In this document: positions 1 through 5,444 of the stretch, piece by piece | How the letters are laid out: each line of letters begins with the position of its first letter | How positions within the stretch are numbered: the stretch's first letter is position 1 | Assembly (NCBI GenBank): GCA_029858545.1 | Contig: JAOUFA010000119.1 | Span: 1 to 9,573, forward strand | Length of the DNA: 9,573 nucleotides | Source: Betaproteobacteria bacterium | GTDB taxonomy: Bacteria > Pseudomonadota > Gammaproteobacteria > Burkholderiales > SG8-39 | Direction: 5' to 3' | Translations under genes and position numbers: made by a program | Notes under the pieces: generated by a model | The model's database searches: none | Seen by the model: only the letters and a program-made list of their open reading frames with translations | What the model was told of the DNA's origin: nothing

Positions 1-467
1 AGATCGATCGCGCGGCCGCCGTGAAACGGACCGCGATCGTTGACCCGCACCACCACGCTGCGGCGATTGGCGAGGTTGGTGACGCGCGCGTAGCTCGGGA
101 TCGGCAGCCGCGGGTGCGCCGCGCTCATCGAGTACATGTCGTAGGTCTCGCCGTTGGCGGTGCGCTGGCCGTGAAAACGCCTGCCGTACCAGCTCGCCAC
201 GCCGCGCTCGCGAAACGGCCGCAGTTCGGGAAGCGGCACGTATTCCTTGCCGAACACCTGGTAGGGGCGGTTCGCGTAGCGATGCAGCGGCTCGCTGCGC
301 GGGGTCGCGTCCGGAATGCCCGCCAGATTCGCCGGCGCATTGCTGCCCGGACCGTCGTCCTTGTAGTAGCCGCCGCGCTGCGTCGCGCCGCCCTGCGGTG
401 TCGGACCGGTCGCGCAGCCCGAGAGCGCCGCGGCGAGCAGCGCGAGCACCCACCCCGCGCGGCTCAC
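1..467 (-). CDS. rlpA: RlpA-like septal ring lipoprotein / lytic transglycosylase, 3' end cut by window
   Basis: RlpA proteins are outer-membrane lipoproteins with a double-psi beta-barrel; in Pseudomonas RlpA cleaves peptidoglycan strands lacking stem peptides and helps daughter cells separate. The frame gives 155 complete codons before the window edge. Residues 1-18 are a short lipoprotein signal ending in the lipobox LSGC (Cys18 would be lipidated). A low-complexity Gly/Ala/Pro linker follows, then a conserved lead-in (YQVFGKEYVPLPE, about 69-81). The barrel starts at GVASWYGRRFHG (89-100), followed by TANGETYDM (103-111), AAHPRLPIPSYARVTNL (116-132) and VVRVNDRGPFH (139-149). Glu107, His118 and Asp144 match the expected catalytic residues. 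The start is GTG at 467, overlapping the pyrC' stop as GTGA; no ATG fits a complete lipobox. The rest of the barrel and any SPOR domain lie outside the window. The family call is firm; enzymatic activity is inferred. Confidence 0.88.
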   Translation of the reverse strand, partial: MSRAGWVLALLAAALSGCATGPTPQGGATQRGGYYKDDGPGSNAPANLAGIPDATPRSEPLHRYANRPYQVFGKEYVPLPELRPFRERGVASWYGRRFHGQRTANGETYDMYSMSAAHPRLPIPSYARVTNLANRRSVVVRVNDRGPFHGGRAID

Positions 468-1738
468 CGCTCGTAGACCAGGTTGCCCGCGACCACCGTG
501 GCGCGCACGCAGCCCGTCAACTCGTAGCCGAGAAACGGCGAATTCTTGCCCTGGCTCTTCAAAGCCTGCGGCGTGACGCGCCAGGCGGCCTGGGGATCGA
601 ACAGCACGACATCGCCCGGTGCGCCCGGCGCGAGGCGGCCCGAGGCGACGCCGAGCACGCGCGCCGCGTCGCTCGTCACGCGCGCGAGAACCTTCGCGAG
701 CGGGAGCTTTCTTTCCTCGCCCCATTTGAGGGTGAGCGGCAGGAGCAGCTCGAGCCCCGTCGCGCCCGCTTCGGCCTCGGCGAACGGCACATGCTTCTGG
801 TCCTCGTCCATCGGCGCGTGGTCCGAGCACGCGCAATCGATCGTGCCGTCGGCGAGCGCGCCGGCGAGCGCTTCGCGGTCGCGCCGGCTGCGCAGCGGCG
901 GTTCGAGCCGGAAATGCGCGCCGAAGTCGGCGAGGTCGATTTCGGACAGATGCAGGTGGTGCACGCCGACGTCGCAGCTGACCGGCAGGCCTTCGGCCTT
1001 GGCGCGGCGCATCATCTCGACCGCCGCGGCGGTCGACAGGCGGCAGATGTGCACGCGCGCTCCGGTGGCGCGCACCAGTTCGAGAATCGTGCCGAGCGCG
1101 ATGGTCTCGGCGAAGGGCGGAATCCCCTGCAGGCCGAGTCGCGTCGCGACTTCGCCGTCATGCGCGACGCCGCCCTTGGCGAGCCACAGGTCCTCGGCGC
1201 GCAGCCACACCGGAAAGCCGAAGGTCGCCGCGTACTGCAGCGCACGCCACAGCACCTGGGTGTCGGCGACCGGCACGTTCGCCTGCGAGAACGCGACGCA
1301 GCCGCTCTCGGCGAGTTCGGCCATTTCGGTGAGCCGCTCGCCGGCGAGCTTCACGGTGAGCGCGCCCACCGGGTACACGCGCGCGCGCGAGAGCACCTTG
1401 GCGCGCCGGCGCAGCATGTCGACCAGACCCGGCTCATCGAGCGGCGGATCGGTGTCGGGCGGACAGGCGAGGCTCGTCACCCCGCCCGCGACCGCCGCGT
1501 CCATCTCCGATTCGAGCGTCGCCTTGTATTCGAAGCCCGGCTCGCGCAGCCGCGCCGACAGATCGATCAGTCCGGGGGCGAGCACCAGGCCGCGCGCATC
1601 GAGCACGCGATCGGCGCCCGCGGCCTTCGCCGCGTCGTCGAGCGCGGCGATCTTGCCGTCGGCGAGCAGCAGATCGCCCATCGCGTCGCGAGCGCTCGCG
1701 GGGTCGACGATGCGCGCATTGCGGATCAGCAGGCGCAT
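464..1738 (-). CDS. pyrC': Dihydroorotase-like protein PyrC', probably non-catalytic subunit of aspartate transcarbamoylase
   Basis: A 424-residue amidohydrolase of the type I dihydroorotase family. Active members close carbamoyl-aspartate to dihydroorotate using metal held by an HxH motif, further ligands and a late Asp. Here the first motif reads DLSARLREPG (59-68), so both His are replaced (Ser61, Arg63). The usual His before AED is Arg180, and the FSD-type Asp region reads FSQAN (150-154). His230 (VHICRLST) and Asp306 (CSDHAP) remain. This pattern is that of Pseudomonas PyrC', which has no dihydroorotase activity but is needed to assemble the large PyrB-PyrC' aspartate transcarbamoylase. 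Supporting this, pyrB ends 2 nt upstream and pyrR lies before it. The sequence is full length with no frameshift, so it looks like a maintained pseudoenzyme rather than decay. Annotation pipelines will probably label it plain dihydroorotase; that activity is unlikely. Confidence 0.93.
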   Translation of the reverse strand: MRLLIRNARIVDPASARDAMGDLLLADGKIAALDDAAKAAGADRVLDARGLVLAPGLIDLSARLREPGFEYKATLESEMDAAVAGGVTSLACPPDTDPPLDEPGLVDMLRRRAKVLSRARVYPVGALTVKLAGERLTEMAELAESGCVAFSQANVPVADTQVLWRALQYAATFGFPVWLRAEDLWLAKGGVAHDGEVATRLGLQGIPPFAETIALGTILELVRATGARVHICRLSTAAAVEMMRRAKAEGLPVSCDVGVHHLHLSEIDLADFGAHFRLEPPLRSRRDREALAGALADGTIDCACSDHAPMDEDQKHVPFAEAEAGATGLELLLPLTLKWGEERKLPLAKVLARVTSDAARVLGVASGRLAPGAPGDVVLFDPQAAWRVTPQALKSQGKNSPFLGYELTGCVRATVVAGNLVYER

Positions 1739-1740
1739 CG

Positions 1741-2691
1741 TCAGCTCTCGGCGATCATCGACATCACCGCCATCCGCACCGCGATGCCGAAGGTGACCTG
1801 CGGCAGGATCACCGAGTGAGGGCCGTCGGCGACGTTGGAATCGATCTCGACGCCGCGGTTCATCGGCCCGGGATGCATCACGATCGCATCGGGCCTGGCG
1901 AGCGCGAGTTTTTCGGGGGTCAGGCCGTAGTGCTTGAAGAATTCCTGCGCCGAGGGCAGCAGCGCGCCGCGCATGCGCTCGCTTTGCAGGCGCAGCATCA
2001 CGATCACGTCGCAGCCCTTCAGGCCCTCGCGCATATCGAGGAAGGAACGCACGCCGAGCGACTCGACCCCGGTGGGCAGGAGCGTCCTCGGCCCGATCAC
2101 GCGCACTTCGGGCGCGCCGAGCGTGGTCAGGCCGTGGATGAGCGAGCGCGCGACGCGCGAGTGCAGCACGTCGCCGACGATCGCCACCGTGAGGTTGGAG
2201 AACTCCTTCTTGTAGTGGCGGATCGTGTACAGGTCGAGCAGCCCCTGCGTCGGATGCGCGTGCCGCCCGTCGCCCGCGTTGATCACGTGCTCGTGCGGCT
2301 TGACGTGGTGGGCGATCAGGAACGGCGCGCCCGACGAGGCGTGGCGCATCACGAACAGATCGGCCTGCATCGCCGAGAGGTTCGCCACCGTGTCGAGCAG
2401 CGACTCGCCCTTGGTCTGCGAGCTCGCCGCGATATTCAGGTTGATCACGTCGGCCGACAGGCGCTTGGCGGCGATCTCGAAAGTGGTGCGGGTGCGCGTC
2501 GACGGCTCGAAAAAGAGATTGAACACGCTCTTGCCGCGCAACAGCGGCACCTTCTTGACCTCGCGCTCGGTGACCCCGACAAACGAGGCCGCGGTATCGA
2601 GGATGCGCAGCAGCACCTCGCGCGGCAGCCCCTCGATCGACAACAGGTGGCGCAGCTCGCCGTTGGCGTTGAGTTGCAGGTTACTCGCCAT
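1741..2691 (-). CDS. pyrB: Aspartate carbamoyltransferase catalytic subunit
   Basis: PyrB condenses carbamoyl phosphate with aspartate to carbamoyl-aspartate, the committed step of pyrimidine synthesis in the cytoplasm. The 316 residues carry the carbamoyl-phosphate loop FFEPSTRTRTTFE (60-72), the loop supplying the active-site Lys from a neighbouring subunit (SSQTKGES, Lys94), INAGDGRHAHPTQ (137-149) and HPGPMNRGVEI (273-283). The ATG at 2691 lies inside the end of pyrR (11-nt overlap). A longer frame runs upstream to 2829, but its extra 46 residues are Arg/Ser/Ala-rich read-through of pyrR, whereas the sequence from MASNLQLN on matches the family. No pyrI regulatory-subunit gene follows; instead pyrC' starts 2 nt after the stop. 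This suggests the Pseudomonas-type class A enzyme (PyrB with PyrC') rather than the E. coli PyrB-PyrI form. Confidence 0.96.
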   Translation of the reverse strand: MASNLQLNANGELRHLLSIEGLPREVLLRILDTAASFVGVTEREVKKVPLLRGKSVFNLFFEPSTRTRTTFEIAAKRLSADVINLNIAASSQTKGESLLDTVANLSAMQADLFVMRHASSGAPFLIAHHVKPHEHVINAGDGRHAHPTQGLLDLYTIRHYKKEFSNLTVAIVGDVLHSRVARSLIHGLTTLGAPEVRVIGPRTLLPTGVESLGVRSFLDMREGLKGCDVIVMLRLQSERMRGALLPSAQEFFKHYGLTPEKLALARPDAIVMHPGPMNRGVEIDSNVADGPHSVILPQVTFGIAVRMAVMSMIAES

Positions 2692-3181
2692 CTTCGAGCT
2701 CGAAGGCGAGTCGGCCGGCGGCGTCGCGCGTGAGGCGCAGGCGCTTGCCCGCCGGCAGCTCGATCCGCGTGGCGCAGTACTGCGCGCAGATCGGCAGTTC
2801 GCGGCCGCCGCGGTCGGCGAGCACCGCAAGCGATATGCTCGCCGGCCGGCCGTAGTCGAACAACTCGTTCATCGCCGCGCGCACCGTGCGCCCGGTGTGC
2901 AGCACGTCGTCGACCAGCAGCAAGTCCCTGCCCTCGACCGGAAACGGCACCTGGCTGCGCTTGGGTTCCTTGGCGAGTCCCTGCTGGCGATAGTCGTCGC
3001 GGTAGAAGGCGGCGTCGAGGGTGCCGAGTTCGGTGCCGATGCCGAGCGCGGCGTGCAGCCGCTCGGCGAGCCAGGCACCACCGGTATGGATGCCGATCAG
3101 CGCGCTCGTCGGCTTCACCCAGGAGACGAGCTCCGCGGCGAGCCGGGCGTACAGCGTCTCGGCCTCAGGCAGGATGATCAT
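2681..3181 (-). CDS. pyrR: PyrR: pyrimidine regulatory protein / uracil phosphoribosyltransferase
   Basis: A 166-residue type I phosphoribosyltransferase. PyrR enzymes make UMP from uracil and PRPP, and in Firmicutes also bind pyr mRNA to cause attenuation; their regulatory role in proteobacteria is less clear. The PRPP-binding signature LLLVDDVLHTGRT is at 87-99, preceded by the family block IGIHTGGAWLAERL (29-42) and the flexible loop region YRDDYRQQG (60-68). The ATG at 3181 overlaps the end of ruvX by 17 nt, and the gene overlaps pyrB by 11 nt, so the three are probably translationally coupled. Because pyrR is embedded between coding sequences there is no room here for a classic attenuator leader, so any PyrR control would have to act elsewhere or be absent. 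Length and motifs are normal for the family. Confidence 0.94.
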   Translation of the reverse strand: MIILPEAETLYARLAAELVSWVKPTSALIGIHTGGAWLAERLHAALGIGTELGTLDAAFYRDDYRQQGLAKEPKRSQVPFPVEGRDLLLVDDVLHTGRTVRAAMNELFDYGRPASISLAVLADRGGRELPICAQYCATRIELPAGKRLRLTRDAAGRLAFELEDGE

Positions 3182-3659
3182 CGAGGTATTGTTCGAGCAG
3201 CAGCTGCGCCGCGTAGGAGTCGATTTCCCGGTCGCGCGAGGCGCGCGCCGCGCGCCGCGCGCCCGCGGCCTCGCGCAGGCGCGCTTCGGCCTCGACCGAA
3301 CTGTAGCGCTCGTCGACCAGCGCCACCGCGCGCCGGTAGCGGCCTTCGAGTTCGCGCACGAAATGGCGCACGCGCGCGGCGAGCGGATGCGGCGTGCCGT
3401 CGTCGGTGCAGGGCAGGCCGACGATCAGGCGCGCCGGACGCCACTCCTCGATCACCCGATCGAGCGCCGCGCGGCGCGCCGCGCCGGCCGCGGCGATGAC
3501 CGCGAGCGGATGCGCGCTGCGCAATCGCGCATCGCCCACCGCGACGCCGATGCGCTTCGCGCCGTAGTCGAACGCGAGCAGCGTGTGCGCGTCGCGCGTC
3601 GCCGACGCGATCGGGGAAGGGGTGGCAGCGGAATTCACGGCTCGCGCAGTATGCGGCAT
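3165..3659 (-). CDS. ruvX: RuvX/YqgF family RNase H-fold nuclease (pre-16S rRNA processing / Holliday junction resolvase-like)
   Basis: YqgF/RuvX is an essential RNase H-fold protein linked in E. coli to maturation of the 16S rRNA 5' end; it was first predicted as a Holliday junction resolvase. From ATG 3659 the protein has 164 residues. The first acidic motif is LAFDYGAKRIGVAVGD (28-43, Asp31), followed by LIVGLPCTDDGTPH (78-91), VDERYSSVEAEARL (115-128, Asp116 and Glu117) and REIDSYAAQLLLEQYL (144-159, Asp147). All catalytic acids are present. The frame stays open upstream through algH, so the start rests on position: ATG 3659 lies 7 nt after the algH stop. An in-frame GTG at 3638 would give a 157-residue form. 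Either way the roughly 20 residues before the core are Ala/Thr/Ser-rich and look poorly conserved. algH followed by ruvX is a widespread proteobacterial pair. Confidence 0.92.
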   Translation of the reverse strand: MPHTARAVNSAATPSPIASATRDAHTLLAFDYGAKRIGVAVGDARLRSAHPLAVIAAAGAARRAALDRVIEEWRPARLIVGLPCTDDGTPHPLAARVRHFVRELEGRYRRAVALVDERYSSVEAEARLREAAGARRAARASRDREIDSYAAQLLLEQYLDDHPA

Positions 3660-3666
3660 CGGCCCG

Positions 3667-4227
3667 TCAAGCATGTCCGGCGCCGTCGGCAAGACTCGCG
3701 TAATCGATGCCGAGCAGTTCCATCGCCGCGGCCAGGCGTTCTTCGGCGGGCAGATCGAAGATGATCGCGTCCTGCGCCTCGACCGTGAGCCAGGCGTTCT
3801 GTCCCAGTTCGTGTTCCAGCTGTCCGGGCGACCATCCGGCATAGCCCAGCGTGACCAGCAGCTTCGCCGGTCCCTCGCCGCGGCCGACCGCCTCGAGTAC
3901 GTCCTTCGAGGTCGTGAGGCCCAGCGCGTCGCCCACGCGCAGGGTCGATTGCCATTGCCCGGCCGGAACATGCAGAACGAAGCCGCGGTCGGTCTGCACC
4001 GGTCCGCCGAACCAGACCGGCGCATGGGCGAGCCGGTGGTCGGTCAGCGCGAGCGACAGGCGCTCGAAGAGCGCCTGCAGCGTCATGTCGATCGGGCGGT
4101 TGACGACCACCCCGAGCGCGCCCTGGTCGTTGTGCTCGCAGACGTAGGTCAGAGTCCGCGAAAAATTCGGGTCCGCCATGTTCGGCATGGCGATCAGGAA
4201 GTGGTTCGTCAGGTTAATCGAGGACAT
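3667..4227 (-). CDS. algH: AlgH/YqgE family protein (UPF0301)
   Basis: A 186-residue member of the YqgE/AlgH family, close to the 187 residues of E. coli YqgE. It was named for a link to alginate regulation in Pseudomonas; its biochemical role is not established. Family blocks visible are LTNHFLIAMPNMADPNFSRT (6-25), YVCEHNDQGALGVVVNRP (28-45), FGGPVQTDRGFVLH (73-86) and LLVTLGYAGWSPGQLEHEL (123-141). The ATG at 4227 gives the normal N-terminus; the frame continues upstream to 4347 only as translated intergenic and rubredoxin sequence. ruvX starts 7 nt after its stop. The gap to rubA is 77 nt and holds a possible promoter, so algH may head its own transcript with ruvX and the pyr genes. There is no clear Shine-Dalgarno sequence before the ATG. 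Confidence 0.94.
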   Translation of the reverse strand: MSSINLTNHFLIAMPNMADPNFSRTLTYVCEHNDQGALGVVVNRPIDMTLQALFERLSLALTDHRLAHAPVWFGGPVQTDRGFVLHVPAGQWQSTLRVGDALGLTTSKDVLEAVGRGEGPAKLLVTLGYAGWSPGQLEHELGQNAWLTVEAQDAIIFDLPAEERLAAAMELLGIDYASLADGAGHA

Positions 4228-4237
4228 GCGCGAGCGT

Positions 4238-4265
4238 ATTTTACCCCCTTCGCCCTGGGCGCCAA
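4238..4265 (-). promoter_or_regulatory. Candidate sigma70-type promoter upstream of algH
   Basis: On the minus strand TTGGCG (4260-4265) is followed after 16 nt by TAAAAT (4238-4243). The -10 box fits well and the -35 box moderately. Transcription would begin about 7 nt further on, only a few bases before the algH ATG at 4227, so the transcript would be nearly leaderless. That is a reason for caution: the match may be chance, or the algH cluster may be read from a promoter ahead of rubA. Confidence 0.3.
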
Positions 4266-4290
4266 TCGCCGCCTGCCGGCGCGCCCCGCT

Positions 4291-4322
4291 AGATCCGCAC
4301 CATCTCAGATCCGCACCATCTC
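4291..4322. repeat. Perfect 16-bp tandem duplication spanning the rubA stop codon
   Basis: The plus-strand unit AGATCCGCACCATCTC occurs at 4291-4306 and again, directly abutting and without mismatch, at 4307-4322. The upstream copy relative to rubA (4307-4322) encodes the last residues Glu-Met-Val-Arg-Ile. The rubA stop TGA forms at the junction; the second copy would give the same residues followed by TAG. The encoded protein is therefore the same with one copy or two. It looks like a recent replication-slippage duplication. Confidence 0.95.
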
Positions 4323-4487
4323 GAAATCCTCCTTGCGCGCGCCGCATTCGGGACAGGTCCAGTTCATCGGCACGTCCTCCCAGCGCGTGCCCGGCGCGAT
4401 GCCTTCATCGGGCAATCCAACGGCTTCGTCGTAGATGAACCCGCAGATCAGGCACATCCAGCTCTGGTACTCCCGGTTTTCGGACAT
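4305..4487 (-). CDS. rubA: Rubredoxin
   Basis: A 60-residue one-iron electron carrier of the cytoplasm. The two iron-binding knuckles are clear: CLICG (12-16) with Cys12 and Cys15, and CPECG (45-49) with Cys45 and Cys48. Between them lie the usual IYDEAVGLPDEGIAPGTRWEDVP (18-40) turn and the aromatic residues Tyr19, Trp36 and Trp43 that pack the core, with Phe55 near the C-terminus. Length is normal for a small rubredoxin. The start ATG at 4487 has no obvious Shine-Dalgarno sequence. The gene is divergent from thiD and lies 77 nt before algH. A rubredoxin gene back-to-back with thiD is an arrangement I recall from Betaproteobacteria. Its redox partner cannot be told from this context. The 3' end carries the 16-bp tandem duplication described separately. 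Confidence 0.97.
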   Translation of the reverse strand: MSENREYQSWMCLICGFIYDEAVGLPDEGIAPGTRWEDVPMNWTCPECGARKEDFEMVRI

Positions 4488-4506
4488 TGGCGTGAGATCG
4501 GTGGGT

Positions 4507-4512
4507 TAAAAT
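4507..4512 (+). promoter_or_regulatory. -10-like box upstream of thiD
   Basis: TAAAAT on the plus strand resembles a sigma70 -10 element. The best -35-like sequence, TTGGCG at 4487-4492, sits only 14 nt upstream, which is short, so the -35 is weak or absent. If used, transcription would begin near 4519 and leave a leader of about 128 nt before thiD. It is the most AT-rich point of the divergent rubA/thiD spacer. Confidence 0.35.
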
Positions 4513-4553
4513 AGGGCCGCATCTTAGCGTATCCCGTCCAGTCCACTGTCCGC

Positions 4554-4592
4554 ATGGTCCGCATCGCCCGCAGGGTCGGTATCGTCCCGTAA
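4554..4592 (+). other. Possible 12-codon leader ORF upstream of thiD
   Basis: ATG at 4554 opens a short frame encoding MVRIARRVGIVP, closed by TAA at 4590-4592. It lies in the presumed thiD leader and ends 16 nt before the GC hairpin at 4609-4628. There is no convincing Shine-Dalgarno sequence and no run of a regulatory amino acid, so it may be a chance ORF. Direct repeats GTCCGCAT at 4548-4555 and 4557-4564 overlap its start. Confidence 0.2.
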
Positions 4593-4608
4593 GTCATCGT
4601 CTCAGGTC

Positions 4609-4628
4609 GGCGCCCCCGCGAGGGCGCC
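4609..4628 (+). promoter_or_regulatory. GC-rich hairpin in the thiD leader
   Basis: GGCGCCC (4609-4615) and GGGCGCC (4622-4628) form a perfect 7-bp stem around a 6-nt loop, ending 18 nt before the thiD ATG. No U-run follows, so it is not a classic intrinsic terminator. It could limit ribosome access or be part of a larger fold. The leader does not contain the conserved TPP riboswitch core (CUGAGA and CCUGAUC-type segments) on the plus strand. Confidence 0.4.
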
Positions 4629-4646
4629 GCCGGGCGCATTTCCCGA

Positions 4647-5444
4647 ATGTCCTCGCCCCCCCCCAGCGTGCTCGTTTTCGCGGCCTCGGACCCGAGCGGC
4701 GGCGCGGGCGCGCAGGCCGATCTGCTCACGCTGGCGAGCCTGGGCTGCCATCCGCTGACGGTGCTCACCGCGCTCACCGTTCAGGACACGCACGGCGTCG
4801 AGGCGATGCGTCCGATCGAGGCGAGTCTGGTCGCGCGCCAGGCGCGCTGCCTGCTCGCGGACCTGCCCGTCGCGGCCTTCAAGCTCGGCGTGCTCGGCAG
4901 CGCCGAAAACATCGCCGTGATCGCCGCGATCCTCGCCGAGCATCCGGATATTCCGGTGGTGCTCGATCCGGTACTCGCCTCCGGACGCGGCGACGCGCTC
5001 GCGAGCGAGTCGATGCCCGAGGCGCTGCTGCGCGAGCTGCTGCCGCGCAGCACGCTCGTCACCCCCAACAGCCTCGAAGCGCGGCGTCTTGCCGGCGAGG
5101 ACGCGCTGGCGTGCTGCGCGCGGCGGCTGCTCGAGCGCGGCGCGCGCTACGTGCTGATCACGGGCGCGCACGAGGAGGGGTCCGAAGTCGTCAACACCCT
5201 GTACGCCGGCGCGGGCGTGGTGCGCGAAGACCGCTGGCCGAGACTGGCGGGGAGCCACCACGGCTCGGGCTGCACCCTCGCCTCGGCGATCGCCGCGCTG
5301 CTCGCGCGCGGCCTGGCGCTCCCCGACGCGGTGCGCGAGGCCGAGGACTACACCTGGCACGCGCTCGCCGCGGGCTTCGCCGCGGGTGGCGGCCAGCTGA
5401 TTCCCGATCGGTTCTTTCGTCTGCGCGAACCCGGCGCATCATGA
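4647..5444 (+). CDS. thiD: Hydroxymethylpyrimidine/phosphomethylpyrimidine kinase
   Basis: ThiD phosphorylates hydroxymethylpyrimidine twice to give HMP pyrophosphate, the pyrimidine half of thiamine phosphate. The 265-residue ribokinase-fold protein has the substrate motif SDPSGGAGAQADL (14-26), the core segments LTALTVQDTHGV (40-51) and FKLGVLGS (78-85), LDPVLASGRGDAL (106-118), LVTPNSLEA (137-145) and the anion-hole/catalytic motif HHGSGCTLASAIAA (204-217) with Cys209. Length is normal. The ATG at 4647 gives the usual N-terminus, but there is no recognisable Shine-Dalgarno sequence and the GC hairpin lies just upstream. Codons 4-6 sit in a run of nine C (4656-4664). The stop overlaps the thiE start (ATGA), so thiE translation probably depends on thiD translation. 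Confidence 0.96.
   Translation: MSSPPPSVLVFAASDPSGGAGAQADLLTLASLGCHPLTVLTALTVQDTHGVEAMRPIEASLVARQARCLLADLPVAAFKLGVLGSAENIAVIAAILAEHPDIPVVLDPVLASGRGDALASESMPEALLRELLPRSTLVTPNSLEARRLAGEDALACCARRLLERGARYVLITGAHEEGSEVVNTLYAGAGVVREDRWPRLAGSHHGSGCTLASAIAALLARGLALPDAVREAEDYTWHALAAGFAAGGGQLIPDRFFRLREPGAS
4656..4664 (+). repeat. C9 homopolymer near the start of thiD
   Basis: Nine consecutive C bases encode Pro4-Pro6 of ThiD. At this count thiD is in frame; loss or gain of one base would frameshift the gene after six codons. Confidence 0.95.

Noticed and set aside
398..1819. Long plus-strand ORF opposite pyrC' (473 codons), and similar long antisense ORFs at 2225-3499 and 6076-7290 (minus)
   Set aside because: They are out-of-phase shadows of well-recognised genes in GC-rich DNA. 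Their products are Arg/Ala/Ser-rich with no domain pattern.
2692..2829. Longer pyrB start at 2829
   Set aside because: The added 46 residues read through pyrR in another frame and are compositionally unlike PyrB; ATG 2691 gives the family N-terminus.
4228..4347. Longer algH start at 4347
   Set aside because: The extra 40 residues come from rubA and the spacer; the conserved algH N-terminus begins at 4227.
4530..4620. CTGAGA on the minus strand followed by a GC-rich segment, superficially like a TPP riboswitch
   Set aside because: It points towards rubA rather than thiD, and the second conserved half (CCTGATC ... AGGGA) is not present.
4448..4777. Minus-strand ORF of 109 codons across the rubA/thiD spacer
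   Set aside because: It overlaps the start of rubA on the same strand and the start of thiD, and its product has no recognisable family features.
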